Shown here: in pieces, positions 1-8,642 of the stretch
How positions within the stretch are numbered: the first letter of the stretch is position 1
Layout of the letters: the number at the start of each line of letters is the position of its first letter
Assembly: GCF_010726955.1 (NCBI RefSeq)
Contig: NZ_AP022603.1
Span: 372,001-436,000 of the forward strand
Source: Mycolicibacterium fallax
Lineage (GTDB): Bacteria > Actinomycetota > Actinomycetes > Mycobacteriales > Mycobacteriaceae
Direction: 5' to 3'
DNA length: 64,000 bases
Program-made: the position numbers and the translations under genes
Notes under the pieces: generated by a model
Seen by the model: only the letters and a program-made list of their open reading frames with translations
The model's database searches: none
What the model was told of the DNA's origin: nothing

Positions 1-118
1 ACGCGCCGGGGCCGCCGCCGTGCAGCATCACCACCGCGGGCCCGGCGCCGTGTTCGGCGACGAAGATCGGCTTGCCGGACACGGTGACGATGCGTTCGGT
101 CAATGGGCTGGTGATCAT
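1..118 (-). CDS. Alpha/beta hydrolase, N-terminal part only (MhpC/HsaD-like C-C bond hydrolase)
   Basis: Only the first 39 residues are inside the window; the gene runs off the left edge. The fragment ends in the motif HGGGPGA, the oxyanion-hole signature of alpha/beta hydrolases that cleave meta-ring-fission products (BphD, MhpC, HsaD). Its ATG overlaps the TGA of the upstream monooxygenase as ATGA, so the two are translationally coupled in one operon. An aromatic monooxygenase followed by a C-C hydrolase suggests an aromatic degradation pathway. That role is inferred from the motif and neighbour; the catalytic Ser, Asp and His lie outside the window. Confidence 0.75.
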   Translation of the reverse strand, partial: MITSPLTERIVTVSGKPIFVAEHGAGPAVVMLHGGGPGA

Positions 119-1786
119 GCGGAGACTCCGATCGTGGTGTGGGCGGGGATTGGCGGGGCGGGCAACGGTCTGCCGGATTGTGTTGCGGCGTAGACGAACC
201 CGTCCGGTCGCACGATGACGGCGGTGGCCTGGTAGCGGTGCATCCAGGCGGTCAGGACCCCGGAGACGTCCGGCGCGGCGAGGTCGAGGGCGGGCACCCC
301 GCGGGCGGTCCACGCGGCGGTGCCGGCCGGCGGTGCGCCCAGGTGCAGCAGCGTCCACCGGCCGCCCAGCAGGTCGTCCAGGCGCACGGCGGTGCCGTCG
401 GCCCGCCGCACCCGGGGCTGCGGCAGCTGCCGCCCGGCCGCGCGATGGTCGCCGACGAAGAAGCCGTCGCGGTAGCGGGCCTCCGGAATCCACCAGAACC
501 GCTGCGCCCACGTGACCAGGCCCGGGACCCTGGAGAGCGCCCGCAATCCGCGATTGCGGGCGGTCGCGAGCCAGCGCCGCCGCTCGTTGATGACGCGGCC
601 GACCAGCACGGCGCGCCGGGTCACCTCGGTGACGTGCGGCTTGCGTTCGGCCTGATAGGAGTCCAGCAGCCGGTCGGGCGCCTCGCCGCGCAGCACGGCG
701 GCGATCTTCCAGCACAGGTTGGCCACGTCGCGGACCCCCGCGCCCATGCCCTGACCGATCCACGGCGGCATGGCGTGCGCGGCGTCGCCGGCCAGGAATA
801 CCCGCCCGACGCGCCAGCGGTCGGCGACCCGGACGTGGTGGCTGTAGCAGACCGCGCGCAGGATCTTGACGTTGTCGGGCCCGATCCCGCGGCGGCGCAG
901 CAGTGTCCAGATCGCCGTGTCGGTCAGCAGCTCGCCCTCATCCTCGTCGTCCTGGACGGGGAACTCCCAGCGGTGGTGCCCGAGCGGGGTCGGGCAGTCG
1001 ACCATCGGCCGGGCCGGGTCGCAGTGGAAGCGCATCAGGTCGTGACCGGCCCATTCCTGGATGATCTCGGTGTCGATCACGATCCAGCGTTCCTCGTAGG
1101 TCCGCCCGCTGTACGACACGCCCAATTGGCCTCGGGTGGGCGAGGATCCGCCGTCGGCGGCGATCACGTAGCGCGCACGCAGTCGTCGCAGTTCGTCGCC
1201 GCGATGGTCGACCAGCAGCAGTTCGACGCCGTCGTCGGTGTCGGCGACCCGCAGGCATTCGTGCTCGAGCAGGATCTCGACGGTGCCGAATCGCTCGACG
1301 CCGTGGCGCAGCACCTCGTCGACCACCGGCTGGTAGAGGAACTGCTGTGCGGGATGCCCGGCCGCGCCGCCGGCGAGGGCGGACTCGATGAAGGCGATCC
1401 CGTCGGCGTCGACGAAGGCCACCGGGCGGTTGGGCATCATGTCGGCCTGCAGCCGGTCGGCCAGCCCCACCGACTGCCAGATGCGCATGACCTCCTCATC
1501 GGTGGAGATGGCCCGGGCGCGGCCGTAGATGTCGGGATCGCGTTCGATCACCGCCACCCGCAGGCCCTGTTGGCCGAGCAGATTGGCCGCGGTTGCGCCG
1601 GTCGGCCAGCCCCACCGACTGCCAGATGCGCATGACCTCCTCATCGGTGGAGATGGCCCGGGCGCGGCCGTAGATGTCGGGATCGCGTTCGATCACCGCC
1701 ACCCGCAGGCCCTGTTGGCCGAGCAGATTGGCCGCGGTTGCGCCGGTCGGCCCGTATCCGATCACCGCTACGTCGTAGGTCTCCAC
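115..1786 (-). pseudogene. FAD-dependent aromatic monooxygenase (MhpA/PheA-TfdB type), frameshifted by a 145-bp tandem duplication
   Basis: From the GTG at 1786 the product begins METYDVAVIGYGPTGATAAN, the Rossmann FAD-binding GxGxxG of class A flavin hydroxylases. Later residues include a GD motif (FLAGDAAHAMPPWIGQGM) typical of 3-(3-hydroxyphenyl)propionate or phenol hydroxylases. Bases 1452-1607 and 1597-1752 are the same 156 bp, offset by 145 bp. As 145 is not a multiple of 3, the GTG-started frame shifts after GLAD and stops near 1496. The rest of the protein stays open as a 1.5-kb frame to 115 but has lost the intact dinucleotide-binding start. Removing one copy would restore a normal gene of about 500 residues. 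A spacer of about 90 bp with a strong dyad separates it from the divergent TetR gene. It could be a true mutation, a reversible switch or an assembly error. Confidence 0.8.
1452..1752. repeat. 145-bp tandem duplication with 11-bp junction homology
   Basis: Positions 1452-1607 match 1597-1752 without a difference that I can find, a direct repeat with a 145-bp period. The 11-mer GCCGGTCGGCC occurs at 1452, 1597 and 1742, at both outer ends and the centre. This is the signature of a duplication that arose by slippage or recombination between short homologies. It lies in the 5' part of the flavin monooxygenase gene and shifts its frame by +1. Confidence 0.9.
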
Positions 1787-1802
1787 GGTGGCTCACTTTC
1801 AT

Positions 1803-1836
1803 GTAGTGATCGCTACAGTAGTGTAGCGATCACTAC
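1803..1836. promoter_or_regulatory. Probable TetR operator between divergent genes
   Basis: Two 14-bp arms, GTAGTGATCGCTAC (1803-1816) and GTAGCGATCACTAC (1823-1836), are perfect inverted copies separated by 6 bp. Each arm is itself a near-palindrome, so the site could hold two repressor dimers about 20 bp apart. It lies between the monooxygenase start (1786) and the TetR start (1880). A -10-like TAAGAT (1839-1844) or TATGAT (1844-1849) for the regulator lies directly beside it. Binding by the adjacent TetR is inferred. Confidence 0.75.
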
Positions 1837-1879
1837 GGTAAGATATGATCGGCGTCACAGTCAAGAGGGAGGGCGGAAA

Positions 1880-2497
1880 ATGGAGCAGGCCACGCGCAGG
1901 CGGCGCGTCAACGGCGAGGCGTCGCGGGCGAAGATCCTCGACGCGGCCGCGGAAATCGCCGTCGAACGCGGCTACGACGGCACCAGCATCGCGTTGGTGA
2001 GCGCCAAGTGCGGGCTGCCGGCCAGCTCCATCTATTGGCATTTCCGCGACAAGGACGCCCTGATCGCGGCGGTCATCGCGCGCAGCTTCGAGCGGTGGAG
2101 CGGCGCCTGGACCATTCCCACCGACGGCACGCCGGAGCTGCGGATCGAGGCGATGGTCGCCCAGATCGCCCAGGCCCTGCTGGACTCGCCGGACTTCCTG
2201 CGGCTCGGGCTGATGCTCGCCCTGGAGCACCGGCCGGTGGAGGCCAGCGCGCGCGCGATGTTCCTGCGGGTGCGGGCCGAGGCGCGGGCCACGCTGGCGG
2301 CGGGTTTCGGCGACATGATCGACGGGCTGACCCCCGTCCAGCTCGACCAGTTGGTCACCTACGCGATCGCCGGCGCCGACGGGCTGTTCATCGCCAACGA
2401 GATCGGTGGTGACGCCGTCGATCTGGTCGAACTGCTGGGTATCCACGCCCACGCGCTGCTGGACCTGGCCCAGCGGATGTCGGGCGCGCGGCTCTAG
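1880..2497 (+). CDS. TetR-family transcriptional regulator
   Basis: A 205-residue protein with a typical TetR N-terminus: a helix-turn-helix at about residues 15-60 (AKILDAAAEIAVERGYDG ... SSIYWHFRDKDAL) followed by a helical ligand-binding domain. The ATG at 1880 is chosen because a purine-rich ribosome site (GAGGGAGGGCGGA) lies just upstream. It is divergent from the monooxygenase/hydrolase operon, with a strong dyad between them, so it probably represses that operon and itself until a pathway substrate is bound; this is inferred. Its TAG stop shares the palindrome CTAG (2494-2497) with the TAG stop of the convergent mntR gene. Confidence 0.9.
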   Translation: MEQATRRRRVNGEASRAKILDAAAEIAVERGYDGTSIALVSAKCGLPASSIYWHFRDKDALIAAVIARSFERWSGAWTIPTDGTPELRIEAMVAQIAQALLDSPDFLRLGLMLALEHRPVEASARAMFLRVRAEARATLAAGFGDMIDGLTPVQLDQLVTYAIAGADGLFIANEIGGDAVDLVELLGIHAHALLDLAQRMSGARL

Positions 2498-3195
2498 CCC
2501 GAGATCACCCAGATCGCCTGTGCGGCAGGGCTGCCCAGGTCGACGGTGGTGGCGGGGGTCGGCCCGGTGGGCGGCTGCACCTCCACCGAGATCAGCCCGG
2601 CGAAGTCGCGGCGGGCCAGCACCCGAACCCGGGCGTCCAGCGTGATGCCCACATCGTCGAAGTAGCGCAGCATCGCCGGATCGGCGTCGGAGATCCGCGC
2701 CACCGTCGCCGATTCGTTGTCGGCGCAGTCGGCCAGCCGCCGCGCCGGCGGCGTCGCGACCCGGCCGTCGGCGGCCGGGATCGGGTCGCCGTGCGGGTCT
2801 CGGGTCGGGTGGCCCAGCTTGGCGTCGATCCGATCCAGCATCCGGTCGCTGATCGCGTGCTCGAGCACCTCGGCCTCGTCGTGCACCTCGTCCCAGCCGT
2901 AGCCGAGCTCGCTGACCAGGAACGTCTCCAGCAGCCGGTGCCGGCGCACCATCGCCAGCGCCGCGGCCCGGCCGGCTTCGGTCAGCGTCACCCCGCCGTA
3001 TTTCTCGTGGTCCACCAGCCCCTGATCGGCCAGCCGCCGGACGGATTCACTGACCGTGCTGGCGGACACCCCGAGCCGTTCGGCCAGCAGCTTCGTGCTG
3101 ACCCGCTCCGGCGACCATTCCTGGGTGGTCCAGATCGTCTTCAGGTAGTCCTGGGCGACGGCCGTCAACTCGCCTGCACCTCCGCCGGGACCCAC
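2494..3195 (-). CDS. mntR: DtxR/MntR-family metal-dependent repressor (SirR/MntR, Rv2788 type)
   Basis: A 233-residue iron/manganese-dependent repressor. The N-terminal winged helix reads AERLGVSASTVSESVRRL (about residues 37-54). It is followed by the metal-binding and dimerisation region (RHRLLETFLVSELGYGWDEV, HDEAEVLEHAISDRM) and a C-terminal FeoA/SH3-like domain. It closely resembles my recollection of M. tuberculosis SirR/MntR (Rv2788). The GTG at 3195 is preceded by TAGACT and 7 nt, a leaderless mycobacterial promoter, which decides the start; an in-frame TTG at 3168 is the alternative. It is divergent from ribF with only 36 bp between start codons, as in M. tuberculosis. Expected role: manganese homeostasis. 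Confidence 0.9.
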   Translation of the reverse strand: MGPGGGAGELTAVAQDYLKTIWTTQEWSPERVSTKLLAERLGVSASTVSESVRRLADQGLVDHEKYGGVTLTEAGRAAALAMVRRHRLLETFLVSELGYGWDEVHDEAEVLEHAISDRMLDRIDAKLGHPTRDPHGDPIPAADGRVATPPARRLADCADNESATVARISDADPAMLRYFDDVGITLDARVRVLARRDFAGLISVEVQPPTGPTPATTVDLGSPAAQAIWVISG

Positions 3196-3202
3196 CCCAC
3201 CG

Positions 3203-3208
3203 AGTCTA
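3203..3208 (-). promoter_or_regulatory. -10 element of mntR (leaderless)
   Basis: On the minus strand TAGACT is followed by 7 nt and the GTG start of mntR, giving a leaderless transcript. It lies 11 bp from the -10 of divergent ribF, so the two promoters are back to back and their polymerase footprints must overlap. Confidence 0.65.
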
Positions 3209-3219
3209 GGGCGTGGTCG

Positions 3220-3225
3220 TAGGCT
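3220..3225 (+). promoter_or_regulatory. -10 element of ribF (leaderless)
   Basis: TAGGCT is followed by 6 nt (TGGGGC) and the GTG start of ribF at 3232, the standard spacing for a leaderless mycobacterial mRNA that starts at the first base of the initiation codon. Confidence 0.65.
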
Positions 3226-3231
3226 TGGGGC

Positions 3232-4227
3232 GTGCAGCGGTGGCGGGGAGCAGACGAGATCCCCACGGACTGGGGTCGATGTGTACTGACCGTCGGAGTG
3301 TTCGACGGGGTGCACCGAGGGCATGCCGAACTGATCGCGCGGGCGGTCAAGGCCGGCCGGGACCGCGGGGTGCCCACGGTGCTGATGACCTTCGATCCGC
3401 ATCCGATGGAAGTGGTGTTCCCCGGCAGTCATCCGGCGCAGCTGACCACGCTGACCCGGCGCGCCGAGCTGGTCGAGGAACTCGGCGTCGACGTCTTCCT
3501 GGTGATGCCGTTCACCTCCGACTTCATGAAGCTCACCGCGGACCGCTACATCCACGAGCTGCTGGTCGAACGCCTGCACGTGCTTGAGGTGGTGGTCGGG
3601 CAGAACTTCACCTTCGGGCGCAAGGCCGCCGGCGACGTCGAGATGCTGCGGGCCGCCGGTGAGCGGTTCGGTTTCGCCGTGCAGACCATCTCGCTGGTCG
3701 CCGAGCCCAGCCCGGTCGAACGGGCCGTCACCTATTCCTCCACCTACGTCCGGTCCTGCGTGGACGCCGGTGACATGGTCGCCGCGGCCGAGGCGCTGGG
3801 TCGGCCGCACCGGGTCGAGGGCGTGGTGGTGCGCGGCGACGGGCGTGGCCGGGGGCTGGGCTTCCCGACCGCCAACGTCGCCCCGCCGATGCACTCGGCC
3901 ATCCCGGCCGACGGCGTGTACGCCTGCTGGTTCAGCGTGCTGGGCCACGGGCCCGCCGTGGACACCGTGCAGCCGGGCCTGCGCTATCAGGCCGCGGTGT
4001 CCGTCGGCACCAATCCGACCTTCTCCGGTCGCACCCGCACCGTTGAGGCGTTCGTGCTGGACACCGAGGCCGACCTGTACGGCCAGCACGTCGCCGTCGA
4101 CTTCGTCGCCCGGCTGCGCGGGATGGAGAAGTTCGCCGGGGTCGAGGAGCTGATCGAGGCGATGGGCCGCGACGTCGAGCGGGCCCGGACGCTGCTGGAC
4201 GCCGACGCCGGGACCGCCGCGGATTAG
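3232..4227 (+). CDS. ribF: Bifunctional riboflavin kinase / FAD synthetase
   Basis: A 331-residue RibF that phosphorylates riboflavin to FMN and adenylates FMN to FAD in the cytoplasm. The N-terminal nucleotidyltransferase domain has the signature [10 protein letters not shown] (about residues 22-31). The C-terminal riboflavin kinase domain has [11 protein letters not shown]. Length and order are normal for the family. The GTG start follows TAGGCT-N6, so the mRNA is probably leaderless and the internal MQRW frame begins at the first transcribed base. It lies between divergent mntR and downstream rpsO, as in M. tuberculosis. Confidence 0.95.
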   Translation: MQRWRGADEIPTDWGRCVLTVGVFDGVHRGHAELIARAVKAGRDRGVPTVLMTFDPHPMEVVFPGSHPAQLTTLTRRAELVEELGVDVFLVMPFTSDFMKLTADRYIHELLVERLHVLEVVVGQNFTFGRKAAGDVEMLRAAGERFGFAVQTISLVAEPSPVERAVTYSSTYVRSCVDAGDMVAAAEALGRPHRVEGVVVRGDGRGRGLGFPTANVAPPMHSAIPADGVYACWFSVLGHGPAVDTVQPGLRYQAAVSVGTNPTFSGRTRTVEAFVLDTEADLYGQHVAVDFVARLRGMEKFAGVEELIEAMGRDVERARTLLDADAGTAAD

Positions 4228-4248
4228 CGGCCACCGCCGGGTCGCTGC

Positions 4249-4254
4249 TAGGCT
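4249..4254 (+). promoter_or_regulatory. Probable -10 element for rpsO
   Basis: TAGGCT lies just after ribF. A transcript from about 4261 would carry a leader of roughly 90 nt before the rpsO GTG, and that leader contains the terminator-like hairpin at 4303-4326. Confidence 0.5.
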
Positions 4255-4302
4255 CGGCTCCCGAATCCGGTATGTGCTGCAGTTCGCGGTGGCTCATGTC
4301 TT

Positions 4303-4326
4303 GTCCCCGCCGGGGACCGTTTTTTT
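4303..4326 (+). terminator. Intrinsic terminator-like hairpin in the rpsO leader
   Basis: GTCCCC (4303-4308), a GCC loop and GGGGAC (4312-4317) are followed by CG and seven T residues (4320-4326). This is a short GC stem with a U-tract, unusual in mycobacteria. It lies 27 nt upstream of rpsO and downstream of the likely rpsO promoter, so it could be the ribF terminator or an attenuator for rpsO. Confidence 0.6.
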
Positions 4327-4352
4327 CGCGGACCGACAGATGGAGTGAATTC

Positions 4353-4622
4353 GTGGCGCTTACCGCCGAGCAGAAGAAGCAGATCCTCGCCGAGTACGGC
4401 CTGCACGACACCGACACCGGTTCGCCGGAGGCTCAGATCGCGATGCTGACCAAGCGGATCCAGGATCTGACCGAGCACCTCAAGACCCACAAGCACGATC
4501 ACCACAGCCGTCGTGGTCTGCTGCTGCTGGTCGGCCGTCGCCGCCGGCTGCTGAAGTACATCGCCCAGGTCGACGTCGCCCGCTACCGGACGCTCATCGA
4601 GCGCCTCGGCCTGCGTCGCTGA
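4353..4622 (+). CDS. rpsO: 30S ribosomal protein S15
   Basis: An 89-residue protein with the full S15 pattern: [43 protein letters not shown] and [13 protein letters not shown]15 binds the central domain of 16S rRNA early in 30S assembly. The GTG start is preceded by TGGAGTGAATTC, a usable ribosome site. It lies between ribF and gpsI; the rpsO-pnp order is very widespread. The leader holds a terminator-like hairpin, and S15 genes in several phyla are feedback-controlled through leader structures, so autoregulation is possible but not shown here. Confidence 0.97.
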   Translation: MALTAEQKKQILAEYGLHDTDTGSPEAQIAMLTKRIQDLTEHLKTHKHDHHSRRGLLLLVGRRRRLLKYIAQVDVARYRTLIERLGLRR

Positions 4623-4959
4623 CCCTGGCACGAATCCGCCCGCGGAAGTCTTCGGCGACGAAGCTCCGCGGGCGGTTCGGTGTAGAGTGAGGCTGTTTGC
4701 AGCCGACGTGGCTGGAACATCCTGGTGCGGTTCGCGCAGTCCGCGCGACCGTTCCAGCGCGTCACGACAGGACCAGTTCCCGGAGTGTGGACGGTCTTCG
4801 GTAGTGGCTGCCGGGCCCCCGAGAGGGTGGGCCGGCCGCTTCGATCGACGGCCGTAGCCGCATCCGGACCCACTGGTTCATCTGGCGTGACGGCGCGAAA
4901 CAGCTGTACCCGCGGTGGCCGCGGCCCCGCGGGTGAACAGAGAGGCCAAACGGACTTTT
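4623..4959 (+). promoter_or_regulatory. rpsO-gpsI intergenic region: terminator, promoter and structured leader
   Basis: This 337-bp stretch has no convincing gene. It holds an 11-bp perfect inverted repeat (CCGCCCGCGGA 4636-4646 / TCCGCGGGCGG 4665-4675) with a nested CTTCG/CGAAG stem, probably the rpsO terminator, though the U-tract is poor. A -10-like TAGAGT (4683-4688) would start a leader of about 265 nt. That leader contains a long imperfect hairpin with outer arms GCTGGAAC (4711-4718) / GTTCCAGC (4751-4758) and an inner GC stem around the loop AGTCC. In other bacteria such stems in the pnp leader are RNase III and PNPase autoregulation targets; here this is inferred. Confidence 0.55.
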
Positions 4960-7182
4960 ATGTCTGTCGCTGAAATTGACGAGGGCGTGTTCGAAGCGAC
5001 CGCCGTCATCGACAACGGGAGCTTCGGCACCCGCACCATCCGATTCGAGACCGGCCGGCTGGCCCAGCAGGCCGCCGGCGCCGTCGTCGCCTACCTCGAC
5101 GACGAGACCATGCTGCTCTCGGCCACCAGCGCCAGCAAGGCGCCCAAGGAGCACTTCGACTTCTTCCCGCTGACCGTCGACGTCGAGGAGCGGATGTACG
5201 CCGCGGGCCGGATCCCGGGCTCGTTCTTCCGCCGCGAGGGCCGGCCGTCCACCGACGCGATCCTGACCTGCCGGCTGATCGACCGGCCGCTGCGCCCGTC
5301 GTTCGTCTCCGGCCTGCGCAACGAGATCCAGGTCGTGGTGACGGTGCTGAGCCTGGATCCCAAGGACCTCTACGACGTGCTGGCCATCAACGCCGCGTCG
5401 GCGTCCACCCAGCTGGCCGGCCTGCCGTTCTCCGGCCCGGTCGGCGGCGTGCGCGTCGCGCTGATCGACGGCACCTGGGTCGCGTTCCCGACCGTCGAGC
5501 AGCTTGAGCGCGCGGTGTTCGACATGGTCGTCGCGGGCCGGGTGGTCGGCGACGACGTGGCGATCATGATGGTCGAGGCCGAGGCCACCGACAACGTCAT
5601 CGCGCTGATCGCCGGCGGCGCCACCGCGCCGACCGAGACCGTGGTCGCCGAGGGCCTGGAGGCCGCCAAGCCGTTCATCAAGGTGCTCTGCGACGCGCAG
5701 GCCGCGCTGGCCGGCGCGGCCGCCAAGGAGACCGGCGAGTACCCGCTGTTCCCGGAGTACGCCGATGACGCCTATGACGCGGTCGCCGCGGTGGCCACCG
5801 ACGCGCTGTCGGAGGCGATGAGCATCGCCGACAAGACCGCGCGCAACGACCGCACCGACGAGATCAAGGTCGACGTGCTGGCGAAGCTGGGCGAGACCTT
5901 CGCCGGCCGGGAGAAGGAGATCGGCGCCGCGTTCCGGTCGCTGACCAAGAAGCTGGTCCGCCAGCGCATCCTGACCGACCACTTCCGCATCGACGGCCGT
6001 GGCATCACCGATATCCGGGCGCTGTCGGCCGAGGTCGCCATCGTCCCGCGGGCGCACGGCAGCGCGCTGTTCGAGCGCGGCGAGACCCAGATCATGGGTG
6101 TCACCACTCTCGACATGGTCAAGATGGCCCAGCAGATCGACTCGCTGGGACCGGAGACGTCCAAGCGCTACATGCACCACTACAACTTCCCGCCGTACTC
6201 GACCGGTGAGACCGGCCGGGTCGGTTCGCCCAAGCGCCGCGAGATCGGCCACGGCGCGCTGGCCGAGCGGGCCCTGATGCCGGTGCTGCCGAGCATCGAG
6301 GAGTTCCCGTACGCGATCCGCCAGGTGTCCGAGGCGCTGAGCTCCAACGGCTCGACGTCGATGGGCTCGGTGTGTGCCTCCACCCTGTCGCTGCTGAACG
6401 CCGGTGTGCCGCTGAAGGCCCCGGTCGCCGGCATCGCCATGGGCCTGGTCTCCGATGAGGTCGGCGATGAGCGGCGTTTCGTCGCGCTGACCGACATCCT
6501 CGGCGCCGAGGATGCCTTCGGCGACATGGACTTCAAGGTCGCCGGCACCAAGGACTTCGTCACCGCGCTGCAGCTGGACACCAAGCTCGACGGCATCCCG
6601 TCGACGGTGCTGGCCGGTGCCCTGGCCCAGGCCAAGGACGCCCGGCTGACCATCCTGGAGGTGATGGCCGAGGCCATCGACGCCCCGGACGAGATGAGCC
6701 CGTACGCCCCGCGGATCACCACCATCAAGGTGCCGGTCGACAAGATCGGCGAGGTGATCGGGCCCAAGGGCAAGATGATCAACTCGATCACCGAGGAGAC
6801 CGGCGCGCAGATCTCCATCGAGGACGACGGCACCGTGTTCGTCGGTGCGGCCGACGGCCCGTCGGCGCAGGCCGCGATCGACAAGATCAACGCCATCGCC
6901 AACCCGCAGCTGCCGAAGGTGGGCGAGCGGTTCCTCGGAACCGTCGTCAAGACCACCGATTTCGGCGCGTTTGTCTCGCTGCTGCCCGGCCGTGACGGCC
7001 TGGTGCACATCTCCAAGCTGGGCCGCGGCAAGCGCGTGGCCAAGGTCGAGGATGTGGTCAGCGTCGGCAGCAAGCTGCGGGTGGAGATCGCCGACATCGA
7101 CAACCGCGGCAAGATCTCGCTGATCCTGGTCGACGAGGACGAGCCGGCAGCCCCGGCCGATGCAGCGCCCGCCGACGCGTAG
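4960..7182 (+). CDS. gpsI: Polyribonucleotide nucleotidyltransferase / guanosine pentaphosphate synthetase (PNPase)
   Basis: A 740-residue 3'-5' phosphorolytic exoribonuclease. The domain order is two RNase PH-like units (first from about residue 12, second from about 340) separated by a helical linker, then KH ([17 protein letters not shown], about 590) and S1 ([18 protein letters not shown], about 660). The start [13 protein letters not shown] at 4960 matches the family N-terminus and follows AGAGAGG. An in-frame upstream codon at 4915 would add 15 atypical residues. It overlaps pepR by 23 bp. It degrades mRNA and polymerises 3' tails; actinobacterial members were first described as guanosine pentaphosphate synthetases. 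Confidence 0.96.
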   Translation: MSVAEIDEGVFEATAVIDNGSFGTRTIRFETGRLAQQAAGAVVAYLDDETMLLSATSASKAPKEHFDFFPLTVDVEERMYAAGRIPGSFFRREGRPSTDAILTCRLIDRPLRPSFVSGLRNEIQVVVTVLSLDPKDLYDVLAINAASASTQLAGLPFSGPVGGVRVALIDGTWVAFPTVEQLERAVFDMVVAGRVVGDDVAIMMVEAEATDNVIALIAGGATAPTETVVAEGLEAAKPFIKVLCDAQAALAGAAAKETGEYPLFPEYADDAYDAVAAVATDALSEAMSIADKTARNDRTDEIKVDVLAKLGETFAGREKEIGAAFRSLTKKLVRQRILTDHFRIDGRGITDIRALSAEVAIVPRAHGSALFERGETQIMGVTTLDMVKMAQQIDSLGPETSKRYMHHYNFPPYSTGETGRVGSPKRREIGHGALAERALMPVLPSIEEFPYAIRQVSEALSSNGSTSMGSVCASTLSLLNAGVPLKAPVAGIAMGLVSDEVGDERRFVALTDILGAEDAFGDMDFKVAGTKDFVTALQLDTKLDGIPSTVLAGALAQAKDARLTILEVMAEAIDAPDEMSPYAPRITTIKVPVDKIGEVIGPKGKMINSITEETGAQISIEDDGTVFVGAADGPSAQAAIDKINAIANPQLPKVGERFLGTVVKTTDFGAFVSLLPGRDGLVHISKLGRGKRVAKVEDVVSVGSKLRVEIADIDNRGKISLILVDEDEPAAPADAAPADA

Positions 7183-8485
7183 CCGCACGGCCGCCGAGAA
7201 CGACAAGACCGAAGTCCGCCGGACGGTACTGCCCGGCGGACTTCGGGTCGTCACCGAGCGGGTGCCGCACGTGCGCTCCGCCTCGGTCGGGGTGTGGGTC
7301 GGCGTCGGCTCCCGCGACGAGGGCCGCTCGGTCGCCGGCGCCGCGCACTTCCTGGAACACCTGCTGTTCAAGTCGACCCCGACCCGCAGTGCGGTCGACA
7401 TCGCCCGCGCGGTCGACGCGGTCGGCGGTGAGCTCAACGCGTTCACCGCCAAGGAGCACACCTGCTACTACGCGCACGTGCTCGACACCGACCTCGAGCT
7501 GGGCTTGGACCTGGTCGCCGACGTGGTGCTGCGCGGCCGGTGCGCCATCGAGGACGTCGAGGTGGAACGCGACGTGGTGCTCGAGGAGATCGCCATGCGC
7601 GACGACGACCCCGAGGACACCCTGGGCGACGAGTTCCTCTCGGCGATGTTCGGCGAGCATCCGGTCGGACGCCCGGTCATCGGCAGCATCGACTCGGTGT
7701 CGACGATGAGCCGCGGCCAACTGCAGTCCTTTCACCAGCGCCGCTACACCCCCGAGCGGATGGTGGTCGCGGTGGCCGGCAACGTCGACCACGACGAGGT
7801 GGTGGCGCTGACCCGGGCGCACTTCGGCCCGCGGCTGGCGGCCGGCCGGGACCCCGTCGCGCCGCGCGGCGGCCGCGGCCGGATCCCCGGCAAACCGGGC
7901 CTGCGGATGATCCACCGGGACAGTGAACAGAGCCACCTGCTGCTCGGCGTGCGTACCCCGGGCCGGCACTGGGAGCATCGCTGGGCGCTCGCGGTGTTGA
8001 ACACCGCGCTCGGTGGCGGCCTGAGTTCCCGGCTGTTCCAACAGATTCGGGAATCCCGCGGGCTGGCGTACTCGGTGTACTCGACCGTCGACAGCTTCGC
8101 CGACGGCGGCGCGCTGTCGGTGTATGCCGGCTGCCTGCCGGAACGCTTTGCCGAGGTGGCCGCGCTGACCACCGAGGTGCTCGCCGAGGTGGCCGACAAC
8201 GGCATCACCGCCGAGGAATGCCGGATCGCCCAGGGCTCGCTGCGCGGCGCGCTGGTGCTCGGGTTGGAGGACTCCGCGTCCCGGATGAACCGGATCGGGC
8301 GCAACGAGCTCAACTACGGCGAGCCGCGCGCGTTGTCGGAGAGCCTGGCCCAGATCGAGGCGGTCACCCTCGAACAGGTCAACGCGGTGGCCGCCAAGCT
8401 GCTTTCCCGCCCGTACGGGGCGGCCGTGCTCGGCCCGCATCGGGGCAGGCGCTCGCTGCCCAAACCGCTGCGCGACATCGGCTGA
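7160..8485 (+). CDS. pepR: M16-family zinc metalloprotease PepR
   Basis: A 441-residue processing-peptidase-like protein. It has the inverted zinc motif HxxEH (HFLEH, residues 63-67) and the downstream third-ligand glutamate region ([16 protein letters not shown]). The C-terminal half contains the substrate-binding GLSSRLFQ and [12 protein letters not shown] patterns. Length is normal for a single M16B subunit. The ATG at 7160 lies inside the end of gpsI, suggesting translational coupling, as in the M. tuberculosis Rv2783c-Rv2782c pair. The substrate is unknown. The protein starts only about 20 residues before the conserved [10 protein letters not shown]. Confidence 0.93.
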   Translation: MQRPPTRSRTAAENDKTEVRRTVLPGGLRVVTERVPHVRSASVGVWVGVGSRDEGRSVAGAAHFLEHLLFKSTPTRSAVDIARAVDAVGGELNAFTAKEHTCYYAHVLDTDLELGLDLVADVVLRGRCAIEDVEVERDVVLEEIAMRDDDPEDTLGDEFLSAMFGEHPVGRPVIGSIDSVSTMSRGQLQSFHQRRYTPERMVVAVAGNVDHDEVVALTRAHFGPRLAAGRDPVAPRGGRGRIPGKPGLRMIHRDSEQSHLLLGVRTPGRHWEHRWALAVLNTALGGGLSSRLFQQIRESRGLAYSVYSTVDSFADGGALSVYAGCLPERFAEVAALTTEVLAEVADNGITAEECRIAQGSLRGALVLGLEDSASRMNRIGRNELNYGEPRALSESLAQIEAVTLEQVNAVAAKLLSRPYGAAVLGPHRGRRSLPKPLRDIG

Positions 8486-8642
8486 GGCGGCGCCGGTCGA
8501 CCCACCCGGACCCGGCCGGACGCGGGTACCGTCGTTGGCGACCCGCGTGCAGTGCAATCGCAGTGCGTCCTGCCGTCCGCCGGGCTCGGGTCGCCGCTGG
8601 GGCGGGCGGCATCGGCTGCCCAATCCCGTGAGGACAATTCCC

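Noticed and set aside
139..1635. Long open frame on the plus strand antisense to the monooxygenase
   Set aside because: Its translation is rich in Gly, Arg, His and Ala with no domain, while the minus strand encodes a clear flavin hydroxylase. It is a high-GC shadow frame.
4762..7461. 899-codon minus-strand frame opposite gpsI
   Set aside because: Low-complexity His/Asp/Gly/Arg translation with no ribosome site; gpsI on the other strand is unambiguous.
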